Source: Microcyclospora pomicola
Lineage: Eukaryota > Ascomycota > Dothideomycetes > Capnodiales
Length of the DNA: 64,000 nt
Assembly (NCBI GenBank): GCA_002786065.1
Contig: NHNY01000039.1
Coordinates: 86,168-150,167 of the forward strand
Direction: 5' to 3'
In this document: positions 30,581-41,860 of the stretch, in pieces
Position numbering within the stretch: position 1 is the stretch's first letter
Layout of the letters: each line of letters opens with the position of its first letter
Position numbers and translations under genes: made by a program
The notes under the pieces: generated by a model
What the model was told of the DNA's origin: nothing
What the model saw: the letters and a program-made list of their open reading frames with translations, nothing else
The model's database searches: none

Positions 30581-31791
30581 TCAGGTATTAGTGCGCCAGT
30601 CAGACTTCGTCAGGATGTGCAGCGCAATTGTATAAGCAGGCTTGCGACAGAATTCAGCATCGAACAATAATGGGAACTGTGCAGCAATCCAGCTGTCTGA
30701 GTCACGAAGGCCCCAACTCGTGATGCCTACGCAATTTGACACCGAAAGACAAGCCCTGACGACTGCCGCATAGTCTGCCGGGGTACCGTCGGCGATATCA
30801 AGCTCGGTGATGGCAATCTCAGGGACCGCGGCGCTTAAGGTCTGCAAGAGTCTTGGCAGAGCAGCGATCTGGTCGACGGAGAGATGGCATTGCGCGCCGA
30901 TCCCATCGATTGGAATGCCTGCAGCTCGCCATTTCTGTACATTGTTGACGACTGCGGCGACCTTCATCGGACCAGTTGTGAAGTCGTTGATGTATAACTT
31001 GGCATCAGGGTCCTAGAAGCGAGTTGTCAGAAGGGGAGCCGTGAAAGGGGAGGCTGTGAGACATACAGCTGCTTTCGCCGCATTGAATGCGATGCCGACG
31101 AAATCTGCTCCAAGCACGTCTGAGAAGACGGAAGACCGCAAGGTCCCATCAGTATTTATAATCTCGTTACAGACATCCTTTCCACAGATATATGTCAGCG
31201 GTTGTGCAACCAAGGGAGGAATGGAGCTGTCGCACCCAAGCGTAGATCTTGCCCTTATACCGACTGACCAGCATTGTGACCCAGTCTTTGACCACAGTAG
31301 CAAGAGTCTCCCGGTCTGTAATCCTTGTTACCCACAGAGGCAAATCCCGGTGCCATATGAGGGTATGTCCTCGAACGAGCTTCCCATGTGTTTGTGCCCA
31401 ATTCACGAGGAAGTCGGCTTTGTCGAAATTGAAGCATCCTTGCGTTGGCTCGATCGCGGCCCATTTCATGCTATTTTCTGGTGTGACCTGTAGCTGACGT
31501 CAATGTATGATGATTCTCATGGTCCAGTGTACCCTGACCTACCTGTCCAAAGTCCGATAATATGATGTCTTGGTAAGGACCCAAGGTTAGGTATTTCTGG
31601 TCTGTAGCCACGCCCCAGTACAGCTTGCCATGACTCTTGATGGTAGCATCGAGCATGGTGTTCCGTGTTCGAAGGCCAAATGTGGTGATTTCAGGTTTCT
31701 GTAAGCTAGCGCAGCTCAAGTGGAAGCACTGGGCGTATGGTAAACAACAGAAAGCAAAAACCTTGAGCGCGATCATGGAGATACGGAACAT
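30581..31791 (-). CDS. secreted GH10 endo-1,4-beta-xylanase
   Basis: Hydrolyses internal xylan linkages outside the cell. Four exons: 31791-31543, 31487-31236, 31177-31067 and 31012-30581, in frame, 347 aa (342 from the second ATG at 31776). Hydrophobic N-terminus ([16 protein letters not shown]). Family landmarks in order: [31 protein letters not shown], acid/base Glu in AWDVCNEI (about 172, made across an intron), [19 protein letters not shown], nucleophile Glu in [10 protein letters not shown] (about 274), and [12 protein letters not shown]. No carbohydrate-binding module. The residue after INDF departs from the usual INDYN. Confidence 0.92.
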
Positions 31792-32218
31792 TCAAGCATT
31801 TCAAGACCTGAATGAGAGTCAAGTACTGGGGCGATGATGTAAAGTGGAAGGCTGAGATGTGCGTTTCACGGCGGCATCTTCCTGGTATCACCTGCTGTCC
31901 TGTGGTGAAGGGCTTGCCTTCCATCGTACTCCTTGTTGCCGCACGAATCGCAGTCTATTCGACTAGAACATGTGGCCTACCTACCGTAGATACAAGGACT
32001 TGCTGTCGCTTAATGTTACGAACGCAGAACCTGGTAGTCATCGTTGAAGAGAAAGCCGAATGTTGCCTCTGTCGATTGCAGGTCGTAATTTTGCTGACTA
32101 ATCACTACAATCTTTAGAGTCATTGTTGGCGCACCGTTATGGAAGAGATATCGCTCATATAGTGACGCCTCGCACGACTAGGGGATCGGCACAGCTGGTA
32201 TCTTGCTGACGTAGAATC
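31792..32218. promoter_or_regulatory. divergent promoter between GH10 xylanase and PCC1
   Basis: About 430 nt separating two divergent starts. A TGACTAA sequence (AP-1-like) occurs near 32095-32102 but may be chance. No other element recognised. Confidence 0.35.
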
Positions 32219-32667
32219 ATGCTGCAGCTGACCAGCGACGCCGAGTTCGTCTGTACACTGTAAGATCTGTCGCAAGCTTCAACACGGCCGATGGACTGAC
32301 CTAGAACTGTAGGACTGTCAACATTCCCTTCCCAACTCATCGCCTCGCCCAAACTGCGCTTCGCACTTTATCCGTCGATGAAGAGCTATCACCCCTCGTT
32401 CGGCGTTCTTTCAGCTTGATCACCAGCTCTTCCACGCAGGATCTAGATGATGTGGAGAGCAGAACAGTACTGAAGACTGAATACCGAGCTACCACGAACC
32501 GAATGCTACGAGTAGCCGTGAACGGCTTTTTCGAGAACGTTGGCGTGATATTACAGGTCATGGAGGAGCTGGACGTCGATGTGCTACACGAGAAAGGTCT
32601 ACAAGCCTTGGAGGGAGCACAGGGTGTCGAGCAGGGCATGACTGGGACTACACTTACCGGCGCCTGA
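32219..32667 (+). CDS. PCC1: EKC/KEOPS complex subunit Pcc1
   Basis: Small subunit of the KEOPS complex, needed for the tRNA t6A37 modification and, in yeast, telomere and transcription functions. Two exons: 32219-32259 and 32313-32667 (GTAAGA donor, TAG acceptor), 131 aa. The first 14 codons read MLQLTSDAEFVCTL and join in frame to TVNIPFPTHRLAQTALRTL, the classic Pcc1 beginning. The C-terminal half carries NRMLRVAVNGFFENVGVILQ, matching the conserved helix of the family. A short Gly/Thr tail follows. Confidence 0.85.
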
Positions 32668-33202
32668 AAGGCATATCTTGCTGTTTCGTCTCAACATTTT
32701 CGAGGAGAGCCACACTACGCAAGACGAGCATTACCCAAGCTTTCCGCTCAACACACGCAGCGTCAGGGTTGCTGGAGGCCATTTCTCGAATCGTAATTTG
32801 GCGGCGAAAGATGCTCGCCCTTTCCAGAAGCATTTGCGTACCCAGCTGGAATGTCGAAACATCGCATTATACCGCATGGTACTTTACAGCAGAAACCGCA
32901 TCTGAACCGACCATCTCATTACTGCTCCCTATCCAGGTGCTTCAGGCGGTCTGGTTGCTTGCGCCGTGACGTAATGGACTCACCAAACACACCTCTTATC
33001 ACAGTTATTCTATTGCTGTTCAAGCAAACGCGCACAATGAATACCCAGGCAATACCCAGAACATCTTGTAGCTTCTAGGAATTGCGAACATCCGCCTGGA
33101 CACTCTGAGGCTTGCCGACGAACACATCTCGGTTTCTCCAGTCTGACTTTCTACAAGCTCAAACTTTTTCACGCACATATCTTGCTCAAAAGTTGCTGCA
33201 CG
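32668..33202. other. intergenic region
   Basis: PCC1 3' flank and promoter of the secreted amidase; nothing else recognised. Confidence 0.45.
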
Positions 33203-34861
33203 ATGAAGGCCACAATGCTGCAGCGGAGTTGTGCAATAACAGCATACATGCTGATGTTCACACCAAACCTTACACTTGCATATGACGCCCGAGAAGCCAC
33301 CATATCGTCGACACATCACGATTTGTTCACTGGTCTGACGACTTGTCGAGAGGTTGTTTCCACATTCTTGTCACGCATTGAGGTATTGAACAACCATACC
33401 AATGCCATCATCAGTCTCAATTCGCAGGCACTAGAAGTAGCAGACGAGCTAGACATCATCCTAAAGAAACATCAAGGGCCGTATGGCCGACTGTTCTGCA
33501 TCCCAACTCTTCTCAAGGACAATTACGACACTGCAGTACTCCCTACCACAGGTGGCAATCTGCGTTTGGCAGCATCGAGACCGAGCGTAGATGCGCCGTC
33601 TGTCGCTGTTCTGGTGGAAGCTGGTGCTGTCATACTTGGTAAAGTCAACCTTCACGAGCTTGCCCTCGAGGGTTTGAGTGTGTCCTCACTGGGTGGTCAG
33701 ACCATCAATCCATATGATAGCACTCGCACCCCAGGTGGGAGCTCTGGAGGCACCGGCGCTGCGGTTGCGGCATCTTTTGCGGTCTGGGGTACTGGTACGG
33801 ACACGGTCAACAGTCTTCGCTCTCCAGCCAGCGCCAACAGCTTGTTCAGTTGTCGGCCGACTCATGGGCTGATCAGTCGTACTGGCATCATCCCCATCTC
33901 CTACACACAAGACGCTATCGGGCCTATTGGGAGATGTATCGAGGATGTTGCGATTGCCCTATCAGTCATGTCCAGCGTCGGATACGACTCTGCAGACAAT
34001 GCAACGGCACTAGTGCCATCTGGCGTACAAGGCACAGATTATACACTTGGGCTCACCTCACGTTCTCTGGCTGGACTCCAATTCGGCGTGCTGGATGGAT
34101 TCTTCAATCGGACAGCATCGCCCGAAACGACACCCGTCAATTCAGCTATGGATCATATGATGGCCGAGCTTGAAGCCGCCGGTGCCACCATAATTCACGT
34201 TCGTGATACCCTCTACAATGCAACTGCTCTCGCCAGTCTTGACACGCAACGCTACGAGTATCGCGAAAATATGGACGCCTACCTACAACGCCGGTCTTTG
34301 AAAGGCTCACATCCCCAGACTCTGAATGAACTCTACTCTATTCCTCCAGGCGATTTCTTGGTCATCCCCGCACAGTACGAATACGTCAACACGGCCTTGG
34401 TCTCTTCGACAAGCAACACAACATATCGTACCGTCCAGGCCGGGGTTACAGACCTAACACTTTCACTCTCCGCCACATTTGCTGCACACGATCTCGACGC
34501 CATCATATACCCGGAGCAGAAGAACCTGGTTGTACCCATCGGCTCGCCTTCGCAAAGCGGGCGAAACGGTATACTGGCCGCGTTGACTGGTAGTCCCGTC
34601 GTCACTGTACCCATCGGCTTCAGCGAGAGTAGTTCCACGGCGCCAGAAGGTGTCCCGATAGGCATGGAGATTCTCGGTCGCCCGTGGACCGAAGCTCGAT
34701 TGTTGCAAATAGCATGGCAGATGCAGGAGCAGGTTGGACCTGTGCGTAGATCGCCGCGGTGGGCCAAGGCTGTAGTTCCTGTGAAGAATTACAGCGAGGT
34801 ACCTCATATCTCTCCTGATGTAGCGCATATACCGAAAGAGTATCCACTTGGCACGCTGTGA
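33203..34861 (+). CDS. secreted amidase-signature hydrolase
   Basis: 552 aa from the ATG at 33203, single exon. The N-terminus (TAYMLMFTPNLTLAYDA) looks like a signal peptide, unlike the cytosolic amidase at 13796. Catalytic residues: Lys105 in PTLLKDNYDT, cis-Ser181 in TPGGSSGGTGA and nucleophile Ser204 in GTDTVNSLRSPAS; the VNS variant of the usual GGS is, as far as I recall, common in secreted fungal members. Several Asn-X-Ser/Thr sequons fit secretion. Substrate unknown. Confidence 0.88.
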   Translation: MKATMLQRSCAITAYMLMFTPNLTLAYDAREATISSTHHDLFTGLTTCREVVSTFLSRIEVLNNHTNAIISLNSQALEVADELDIILKKHQGPYGRLFCIPTLLKDNYDTAVLPTTGGNLRLAASRPSVDAPSVAVLVEAGAVILGKVNLHELALEGLSVSSLGGQTINPYDSTRTPGGSSGGTGAAVAASFAVWGTGTDTVNSLRSPASANSLFSCRPTHGLISRTGIIPISYTQDAIGPIGRCIEDVAIALSVMSSVGYDSADNATALVPSGVQGTDYTLGLTSRSLAGLQFGVLDGFFNRTASPETTPVNSAMDHMMAELEAAGATIIHVRDTLYNATALASLDTQRYEYRENMDAYLQRRSLKGSHPQTLNELYSIPPGDFLVIPAQYEYVNTALVSSTSNTTYRTVQAGVTDLTLSLSATFAAHDLDAIIYPEQKNLVVPIGSPSQSGRNGILAALTGSPVVTVPIGFSESSSTAPEGVPIGMEILGRPWTEARLLQIAWQMQEQVGPVRRSPRWAKAVVPVKNYSEVPHISPDVAHIPKEYPLGTL

Positions 34862-36349
34862 GGACTACACACCGCTGGCCATGGTAGCAGTCGGTAGGTA
34901 GACTTGTTAGACAATTATGATGCTTTCACCTGAACAACGTCCCCACCACACCTCGATCAGCTTCGCCAACCAATGATTCCATTTGCAAATGTACCCTAAG
35001 CCCCTGCATACTGTACGCCAGTCAGACATCTCACATCTCCACTTACCCTGCCGCATTCCGAAATCAACATCCAAGCCCATCCCACCATAAGTGAGTCCAC
35101 ACATCATGGTCGTTTCGGCTGGACGATTCCGACCCCTCCCACCATATCGTCGATATACAGTACATGATTTACCACGTAGACAGCACTCATACCTCCTGAT
35201 CTAAGACCAACAGTGGACGGAACGGTAGTACTTCCGTGTGAATACTCTTACTACTACACTGATATGTATGACGACTGGTGGGGACTACATACATATCTTC
35301 GTATCTGTTTCCCTGGATCCCAGATACAACACACGCACACACGCACACACGCACATAGACTCACTTCTCCACAACTCCACGTTCGCCATTGGCCCGACTC
35401 TAGGCACGGACGGCGTACAAAGTTGAGGTGTTACGGTAAGGAGCTGGTGGGCATTACTGCTCGACGGGTGGTTGATGGGATGATATGGTGGGTAGGTAGG
35501 TAGCTTAGCGGATAGCTCCGATCGATTCGGGAGGGCGGGGCACGAGTTGGAAAGTCGAGGGCGAGGAAAGGCCGTGTGGAGAACTGTCATTGGCAGGTGG
35601 TAGATGGTGGGATAGCGAAGGACAACGGTGAGTCGGAATTTAAGTTGTTGGTGTCTGACTTATGGATTGGAATCTGAGAGCGATCATGGACGAGATATGT
35701 CGATGTTGAAGCCGGAGCGCGAGAGCTGGGATGATGGGAGATGGAAGTAACGTCTTCATTGTAAATCATATGTGATGTCTGCTTCGATCTGAAGAAGCTA
35801 CCTTATGATGATGCTGTGAAGTTTTTGGATGAGCCATTCCGCTCACCTCCGCTTGTTATGTAAAAAATTCCGTCAAGATGCAAGTTTTCGTCCTTTCTGC
35901 TTCATTTCCTACGATCCATTCTTTCACTTCGTAGGCTGCGCTCTACCTCGTAAGACGTGGCGACAGTTTTGCCTGGCGGGGGCGATACCCCGCAAGAAGC
36001 ATGGCACGTCCATCCAGATGCCGTACTCCCGAGCCTCCCAATGCATCCAACGCCGCATCAGTATTCCACGCTGGGAAACGAGTGTGAAGTCCTAGTTCTC
36101 CGGGGTATCAACGGAAATTGGGAGAATCCCGTAATATATTGCCGTCCTCAAAAGGTGAAGAACATCGCTCTGCACCATGTTTCGTAATGAATGATGGGCT
36201 GGGTCATATGACCAAGTACCTTTCGTGCCAGGACTGCTTTTGTTTTAGAGTGGTAGGATCTGAGAAATCCTCCTGCACTGATTCTGGCCGTGTCTTCGTC
36301 ATGTCATGTAAAATGTCGTGCAATGTTGTGATGTGCTTCTGCACTCGGG
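34862..36349. other. intergenic region with simple repeat
   Basis: About 1.5 kb without a supported gene. Contains an eight-base tandem repeat near 35331. Confidence 0.5.
35331..35354. repeat. (ACACGCAC)3 minisatellite
   Basis: Three exact tandem copies of an 8-nt unit in non-coding sequence. Confidence 0.85.
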
Positions 36350-36928
36350 TCACCGTGGCCAGTCATTGCCGCGAGACGGACTTGACGTCTTCCAATGTCG
36401 CTTGGCCTCGTCACGGATCATCTTGTCGACCAGCTCCTCGGTGGTGGAGACCTGCTTTCCTGCCGAACGTACACCGGCGACGAGATAGCTCTCTTCGCCT
36501 TCCAACTCGAGCGGGGTGACAGGACCAGGGCTGCCCAAGGGTGCGAGACGGGGTCCCTCCGGTTTGCCTGATTGATAAGCGGAGTAGTCCCGGGTCGCCG
36601 CCGAGACCATCTCTCGTTGATGCATGAACAGTTGTCTTTGGGCGTCACTGTACATGTGTTGGTAAGCTCGAGGGGAGAGTGGCGCCTGAGGTGAGTGCAC
36701 AACACCATCTGGCGTCGCTTGTGTGCTGGATTGCGCGGAAGGATAATTGGCGGGATGGAAGCGTGGCAGCGAGGGAAGTCTCATGGACGCATTTTGAATC
36801 CGACGTTGCCCAACACCAGCTCGGGCGCGTGGCGAAGGTGGTTGCAGACTGTCGAAGCGTTGGTTCTTGTAGCCGGGCGAGAGAGGTGAGCTTGGTCGCA
36901 TGGCTGGAGAGGCGTGTGGCGAAGGCAT
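36350..36928 (-). CDS. hypothetical disordered Ser/Pro-rich protein
   Basis: 192 aa, single exon, no known domain. Rich in Ser, Pro and Arg with repeated SP/SPR sites (SPLSPGYK, PPSPRARAG, APLSPRAYQ), suggesting multiple proline-directed phosphorylation sites. A more ordered stretch (YSDAQRQLFMHQREMVSAAT) and a helical C-terminus (TTEELVDKMIRDEAKRHW) look conserved in style. Codon content and a clean ATG support a real gene, but function is unknown and an upstream exon cannot be excluded. Confidence 0.6.
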   Translation of the reverse strand: MPSPHASPAMRPSSPLSPGYKNQRFDSLQPPSPRARAGVGQRRIQNASMRLPSLPRFHPANYPSAQSSTQATPDGVVHSPQAPLSPRAYQHMYSDAQRQLFMHQREMVSAATRDYSAYQSGKPEGPRLAPLGSPGPVTPLELEGEESYLVAGVRSAGKQVSTTEELVDKMIRDEAKRHWKTSSPSRGNDWPR

Positions 36929-39249
36929 TGTATGCGACGAGCGTTGACCAGCGTGTAAAGCTTTCAGGCCAGTCTTTCCGGAGATTAGAAGACGACGCTC
37001 TCGAGGATCGTTCAGTCCGGCAGTCAGTCAGGTTACAACAGTCGGAAAATCGGGCAAGATAAATGCTTTGTCGTTATGAAGTTGCTCCAAAGGTTCAGGG
37101 TCGAGAAAGTACCGTCGGCTGGCTGCGGACCGTGGCCGCAGAGTCGGGTATTGTTGCTGAGGGAGGATGAGGCGGAGGAGACGGGTGGGTGGCACAGGGA
37201 CCACCAAAGAGTAGTTAAATCGAGGATTGAGTTGACGTTGGTAATAGTTGAGCCGGTCGATCCGTCCAGCACATGCACATTGCACAGCGCCGACGGAGTG
37301 GAGAGTGGGTGTGGTGGGATTGGATGTCGAGCGGAGCGGCGAGGGAATTTGGGTGGTGAGGGATGCGGATTGGACGGTGGCGGCAGAGGATGTTGTTGAT
37401 CACGGGTCAAATCGTATCTCCGGCTTGAGTTGACGTCTGCTCGTTCAATTTACGAGGCCGGCGGATGCTTAGTGATGACCTCGGGCAGCCGGCAAGGTGT
37501 GCTGCAAGTAGGGCTCGGCAGTTGGCTTGGCGGTCGGCAGAGGAAGAGTCAGAGGGATGTGCTGAGTAGTAGTGGTAGTATTCCATTATTATCGAATTTC
37601 AGACATCGCATGGAGGTGGCCGATGGCTTCATTATTTATTGCCTGTCAGCGCCAACACTATCCCCGGGCAGAAATTGACTTCATCCAACCTCGTGACGTG
37701 CGAAGGTGCAAGTGATGATGCCTGGAGGCTTCCATCTCCGGCCACATGCAGTTTAGTCGGCGTTTGACTTTGGCCTCACCGGGCTGTCCCGCCGCACAGT
37801 CATCATGACCGAAGCGCCGTGACGTCACAGCTGCCCCGCACAGTCGCGATCAGGAACATTCCTGTGAGATTGCATTTGATAACGTGAAGGACGTTGGAAT
37901 GCCACGGTGGATATATCGCCTCACTACCGAACTTCTGTGATCTGGCATGTCACGAGGACGATACAATGCCCGACGATGCGTACATCACATCTCCTTGAGT
38001 AGTTCACCACTACACTGATCTTTAGCGAATGCCCAAGAACGAGCCAACGACTCTACTGGCTCCAACAGAAAACGATAGCGGTCTGCACCATGCAGTCCAC
38101 CTTGATGCCCGTCATAAATGGTACGCCGTTGCATCCCACCACCATCATCGTTCCATTCTTCCGCTCGAGTCGCCAAGCTGCAGAGGCCCTCGCCTGAACA
38201 CGCCCATCACGAACCACATCAGACATGTTCCAGTCATGTCTAGGCGCGGTCATCCCGATGATAGCAGATGATACGCCGCGGCTCTGACGACCTCTCTGAT
38301 TTGATGCAGGCCCGATATAATAATGCTCAGGACGTCCCGCTTCACGAAGGAATGCATCTACAGCCAAGAACTCGAGCGTCGCCCATCGTCCATCCACACG
38401 ACGCACCACGTGCAGCGTACCCGCCCCCCTCGTCCGCGAGCCGCCGTCTTGTTGACCTCTCATCATTCGTGTAGTCATTCTTGCTGTCCGTCTCATCTTC
38501 AAATGAACATGTCCTTTGCAGCAATCATCCGCGGCTTCCTGCATATCTGTGCGACCCGGACGCTGTAGCACGACCCTGCGAGTCGAGTCGAGTCGGTGGG
38601 GCACCCCTTTCCCTTCGCCTATATTGATAACGACCCACCTCAGTCGGCCAGCGCACCGTATTCGCTCAGACGCCTTATAACATATCGCTCAATGAGGGTC
38701 TGGTTGGACCCTGTGCCGATCTCGTGCCCGCCGGCGCGACTGCGAAGGCAGACTGCAGTCGGTGGAGAGCTGGAGCTGGAGCTTCACTTGCTGATACGTC
38801 GTTGGACGTACTCGCATCACACGCATTTAGAGAACACCTCGCATGTCTGCTTCTATCGTCGTGATTGGATCATGTCTGTAGGGAGCTGTATTTGCTAAAG
38901 CTTCAAACACATGTCACTCGCTTATGGAAAGATGAGACCACGGAGTAGCACTGAACACGATGATGAAGAAGAAACACCAAACTCCTACGATATGGGCGCT
39001 TCGAAGACCTCAGAACCCATGTCAAGCCGATCGCAGGGAAGGATTGGTATACACGGTAGCACTGACAAGAAACCTGAAGTACGCCAGTGGTGATGAGGGA
39101 AAGCAACAGATTGCCATCCTGTCCAATTACGCCAGTCATCCAAGCCCCCAGCCCTGCCAACCCAACACCGTTGCATAGCCAAGTAAAAAACACCGCAAAG
39201 CTCATCCCTCGTCCCTCATTAACGTCACCATCCTCCCGACACCCATATT
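36929..39249. other. intergenic region
   Basis: About 2.3 kb. The 36929-37700 part is likely promoter and 5' leader of the disordered protein. A 183-codon antisense frame at 38053-38604 has no motifs. A (GAGTC)3 microsatellite lies near 38580-38594. Confidence 0.45.
38580..38594. repeat. (GAGTC)3 microsatellite
   Basis: Three tandem pentanucleotide units in non-coding sequence. Confidence 0.75.
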
Positions 39250-40506
39250 TCACATCTCCATCACCTCGCCAATCTCCTCGCTGAACTCCCGAACATGCCG
39301 GGGTCGCGACTGCATCGGCTGCCACCCGAACGAGTCGTCGTTGTCACCTCCGTCGTATTCGGGACCGCTGTCGGCAAAATATCCATCCACCAGTCGTCCA
39401 CGGATGTCGTCGAGGTCCATGTATGGCACACCATCCGCTTCATCATCATGGTTCATGCTCATCTCAATGTCATCGTCGTCGTCTTCATCGTACGCATACG
39501 ACTCTGTATCGACAATGTCGTCTCCACGCTCCGTGCCCAGCCAGTATGATGCCCGCTTGCCTGCGCCCTCCCCCACGCTTACCGATGACCTCTCCCGCCG
39601 GATGCTCCGCATACCTATCGGAGCGTGCACGGGCGAGTGGGAGATGACGCTCAGTCCGCGCAAGTACAGATAGCACACCCGCTTCTTTTCCTTGTTGAAG
39701 AAGAAGTAATGCATGCTCCAGATCGCCCCTTCTTCCCCATCAAAAGGATCGTCGTCGGGCGCGTACGTGTACTTCTCGCATTGCCGTAAGTCCATCTCCT
39801 TGTTGATCAGCGTCCACATGCGCGGGCTCCAGATTTCGTTGCCTGCACTGTTCGCGATCGGTGGTGCCGAGTTGGACAACACAGGTGGGGCCAGATAAGA
39901 GTGCGCGTGCTTTGGTCGCAAGTTCTGAAGTGCGCTATCAACTGTTTGCATGATGGAGCGCAAGCTCCGCTCCTTGCGGAAGTCTGACGGTCGCAATTGA
40001 TGAGAGAAGTCGTAGTCGGAGTGCGATGCATTGAGTGTCGCGATAAGGTAGGCAAATGTGCGCCGCGCCGTGATCTGGCTAAGAGGACCGAACGGGGACG
40101 ACCGCGAGAGATCAATCTCGGGTGGCTCAATCGTACGGCTACGCTTCTTGCGCCCCTTCTCAGCAGTTCCATCATCGTTGGCCGCCGGTATGTATGGAGG
40201 GCTCAGAGACGTAGAGAGCCGGACCAGGGATTGGTACTGCGTCTCGAGCTGGGTGTCGATGTTTTTGTAGAGCTTCTTGTCCCCACCAGCTGCCTTGGTG
40301 GTGTAAAGGTCGCATGCTCCGATTACATGGCAATCGGGAGTTGAGAAGTTGAGCGCATTGTTGACCGTGTCGAAGTCGGCGAGAGGTAAGTACTGCCACA
40401 TGTTAGCGTAACACTCATAAATACGCTGCTTCTCGGGGTCTGCAAGCCAATTGTGCTGGGCCTTGCGACCCCCTCTTCCTGCTCTTGGTTGTGTACATAC
40501 CTTCAT
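39250..40506 (-). CDS. MAF1: MAF1, repressor of RNA polymerase III
   Basis: Nuclear/cytoplasmic effector of TOR and stress signalling that represses RNA polymerase III. First coding exon is only ATG AAG (40506-40501); a 108-nt intron (GTATGT..GTGGCAG, with GCTAAC branch) follows; exon 2 is 40392-39250, giving 382 aa beginning MKYLPLADFDTVNNALNF, the canonical MAF1 start. Conserved A box (CDLYTTKAAG), B box (GPLSQITARRTFAYLIATLN) and C box (WSMHYFFFNKEKKRVCYLYL) are present. The Ser/Arg-rich linker and the acidic C-terminal tail (DEDDDDDIE) are as in other fungal MAF1. The intron is open in frame, so retention would encode a 36-residue insertion. Confidence 0.94.
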   Translation of the reverse strand: MKVCTQPRAGRGGRKAQHNWLADPEKQRIYECYANMWQYLPLADFDTVNNALNFSTPDCHVIGACDLYTTKAAGGDKKLYKNIDTQLETQYQSLVRLSTSLSPPYIPAANDDGTAEKGRKKRSRTIEPPEIDLSRSSPFGPLSQITARRTFAYLIATLNASHSDYDFSHQLRPSDFRKERSLRSIMQTVDSALQNLRPKHAHSYLAPPVLSNSAPPIANSAGNEIWSPRMWTLINKEMDLRQCEKYTYAPDDDPFDGEEGAIWSMHYFFFNKEKKRVCYLYLRGLSVISHSPVHAPIGMRSIRRERSSVSVGEGAGKRASYWLGTERGDDIVDTESYAYDEDDDDDIEMSMNHDDEADGVPYMDLDDIRGRLVDGYFADSGPEYDGGDNDDSFGWQPMQSRPRHVREFSEEIGEVMEM

Positions 40507-41860
40507 CTTGGTCGGTGAGGAGCGTTCGGTTCACGATTTGGCAAGCACGTGAATGGGATGAGATACGAAACGGCTTGTCCTCTCTGTCGCCTTGCACTTC
40601 TGCTGGAGCACCTAGGTGATAAGTGTTTACTGTGTCCTGTATCGGTGTTGCGCCGGACAAGCTTGTTCTGGTCACCCAATAGTGACGGGGACAGTGCGAT
40701 GCGCGCCTGGGTCGCGTGACTCCCCTGCTGCCTAGGAACTGTTTGTGAAGGATGTGTTGTCCGCCTGGATAATGCTCCCCTCCGTCGGAAGCCGGTCTCG
40801 TTCTGCGCACGCCGTGAAGCGAGCGGGAGATCGAGAGGTGACTAGAGCGCAGCGCGCGATGGCAGCGGCGCCTAGCAGGCTCAGCAGGTGTTGGTGATGG
40901 AGCCCATGGTAGGTGCGAGAGCGAATTAGTAGCAATGCGATGGATGGTTCGCCAGGATTCGCGACGTGAAGTCGTAGAGAGGGGGAGTTGAGGTTGTTAT
41001 GCTGACGTCGATCTCCCATGTGAGATGCCCGGTTCGCGCACGCGGCCGGAGATCCAGGGAGGGTCCGGGGCTGTCACGTGGAGCCAATCAGGATGGGGCC
41101 AGCCAACGCGTGGAAGCTCATCGCCACGACAGCGGCGTCCAACACAAACGCCTTCCGTCCGCACGCCGCAGACTCGTTCGCTTCCATTGACTACCGAATA
41201 ATGTGGTAGACCATGTTGAAGTGCTGGAAAGTCCAGGTGTAGGTGTTTGAGTGCTGTGTTGTGCGCGTTCCATCCAGCAATCCTGAGGTGCCGTTCGATA
41301 AGTTTTCCGGCGACCGCAAGGTAGGGTTGGCAGGATAAGGGAGAAGATTTGTAGCTTGATGCTTCGCGCATTTTGTTTTCAATGTCAGAACTTGCGTGAC
41401 TCTGTTGGCAGAGATGGAAAAGCTCCAGCATGACCGGCCAGCAGATCTGACAGACCACGCATAGTTAGAGGCGCACTGCATAAAACGTAGGGAGAAAGGT
41501 ACTCGTATTTGCCCTGCCCTACCGCAGGAGATTCTGTCATATCATACACCCCAGACATGGCTTCGAAAATACTAGCCGTCAAACCGCCCATGGGTATCAT
41601 TGCCCTGCCCTGAAAACACCATCAACGCCATGCGCTATACGATGGTAGCATGCCCTTCCCGATGCAAGACAAAGGTACTAAGTAGCTGTTTTGGTTACAG
41701 TAGGCCTGCAGCACGTAGCCGGTGTTCAATGACATCGGTGGACTCCTCGCCAGTCTGAAGAGGACCCTGAAGCGTCAGCCGAGGCCTCAACATACGCATC
41801 GAGTGCGAAGAGCACGTAGGTGGCAGGATTAAAAGGTTTGTGTGTCGTGGGCAAAGCGCA
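40507..41860. other. intergenic region
   Basis: MAF1 promoter and AP-1 sigma 3' flank. Frames on the minus strand (40997-41458 and 41191-41481) lack recognisable motifs. Confidence 0.45.

Noticed and set aside
38053-38604. 183-codon minus-strand frame
   Set aside because: No domain, Met/Arg-rich composition atypical for a protein and no homologous motif; probably chance in GC-balanced intergenic DNA.
40997-41458. 153-codon minus-strand frame upstream of MAF1
   Set aside because: No recognisable motif or splice support; overlapping frames on the same strand look equally random.
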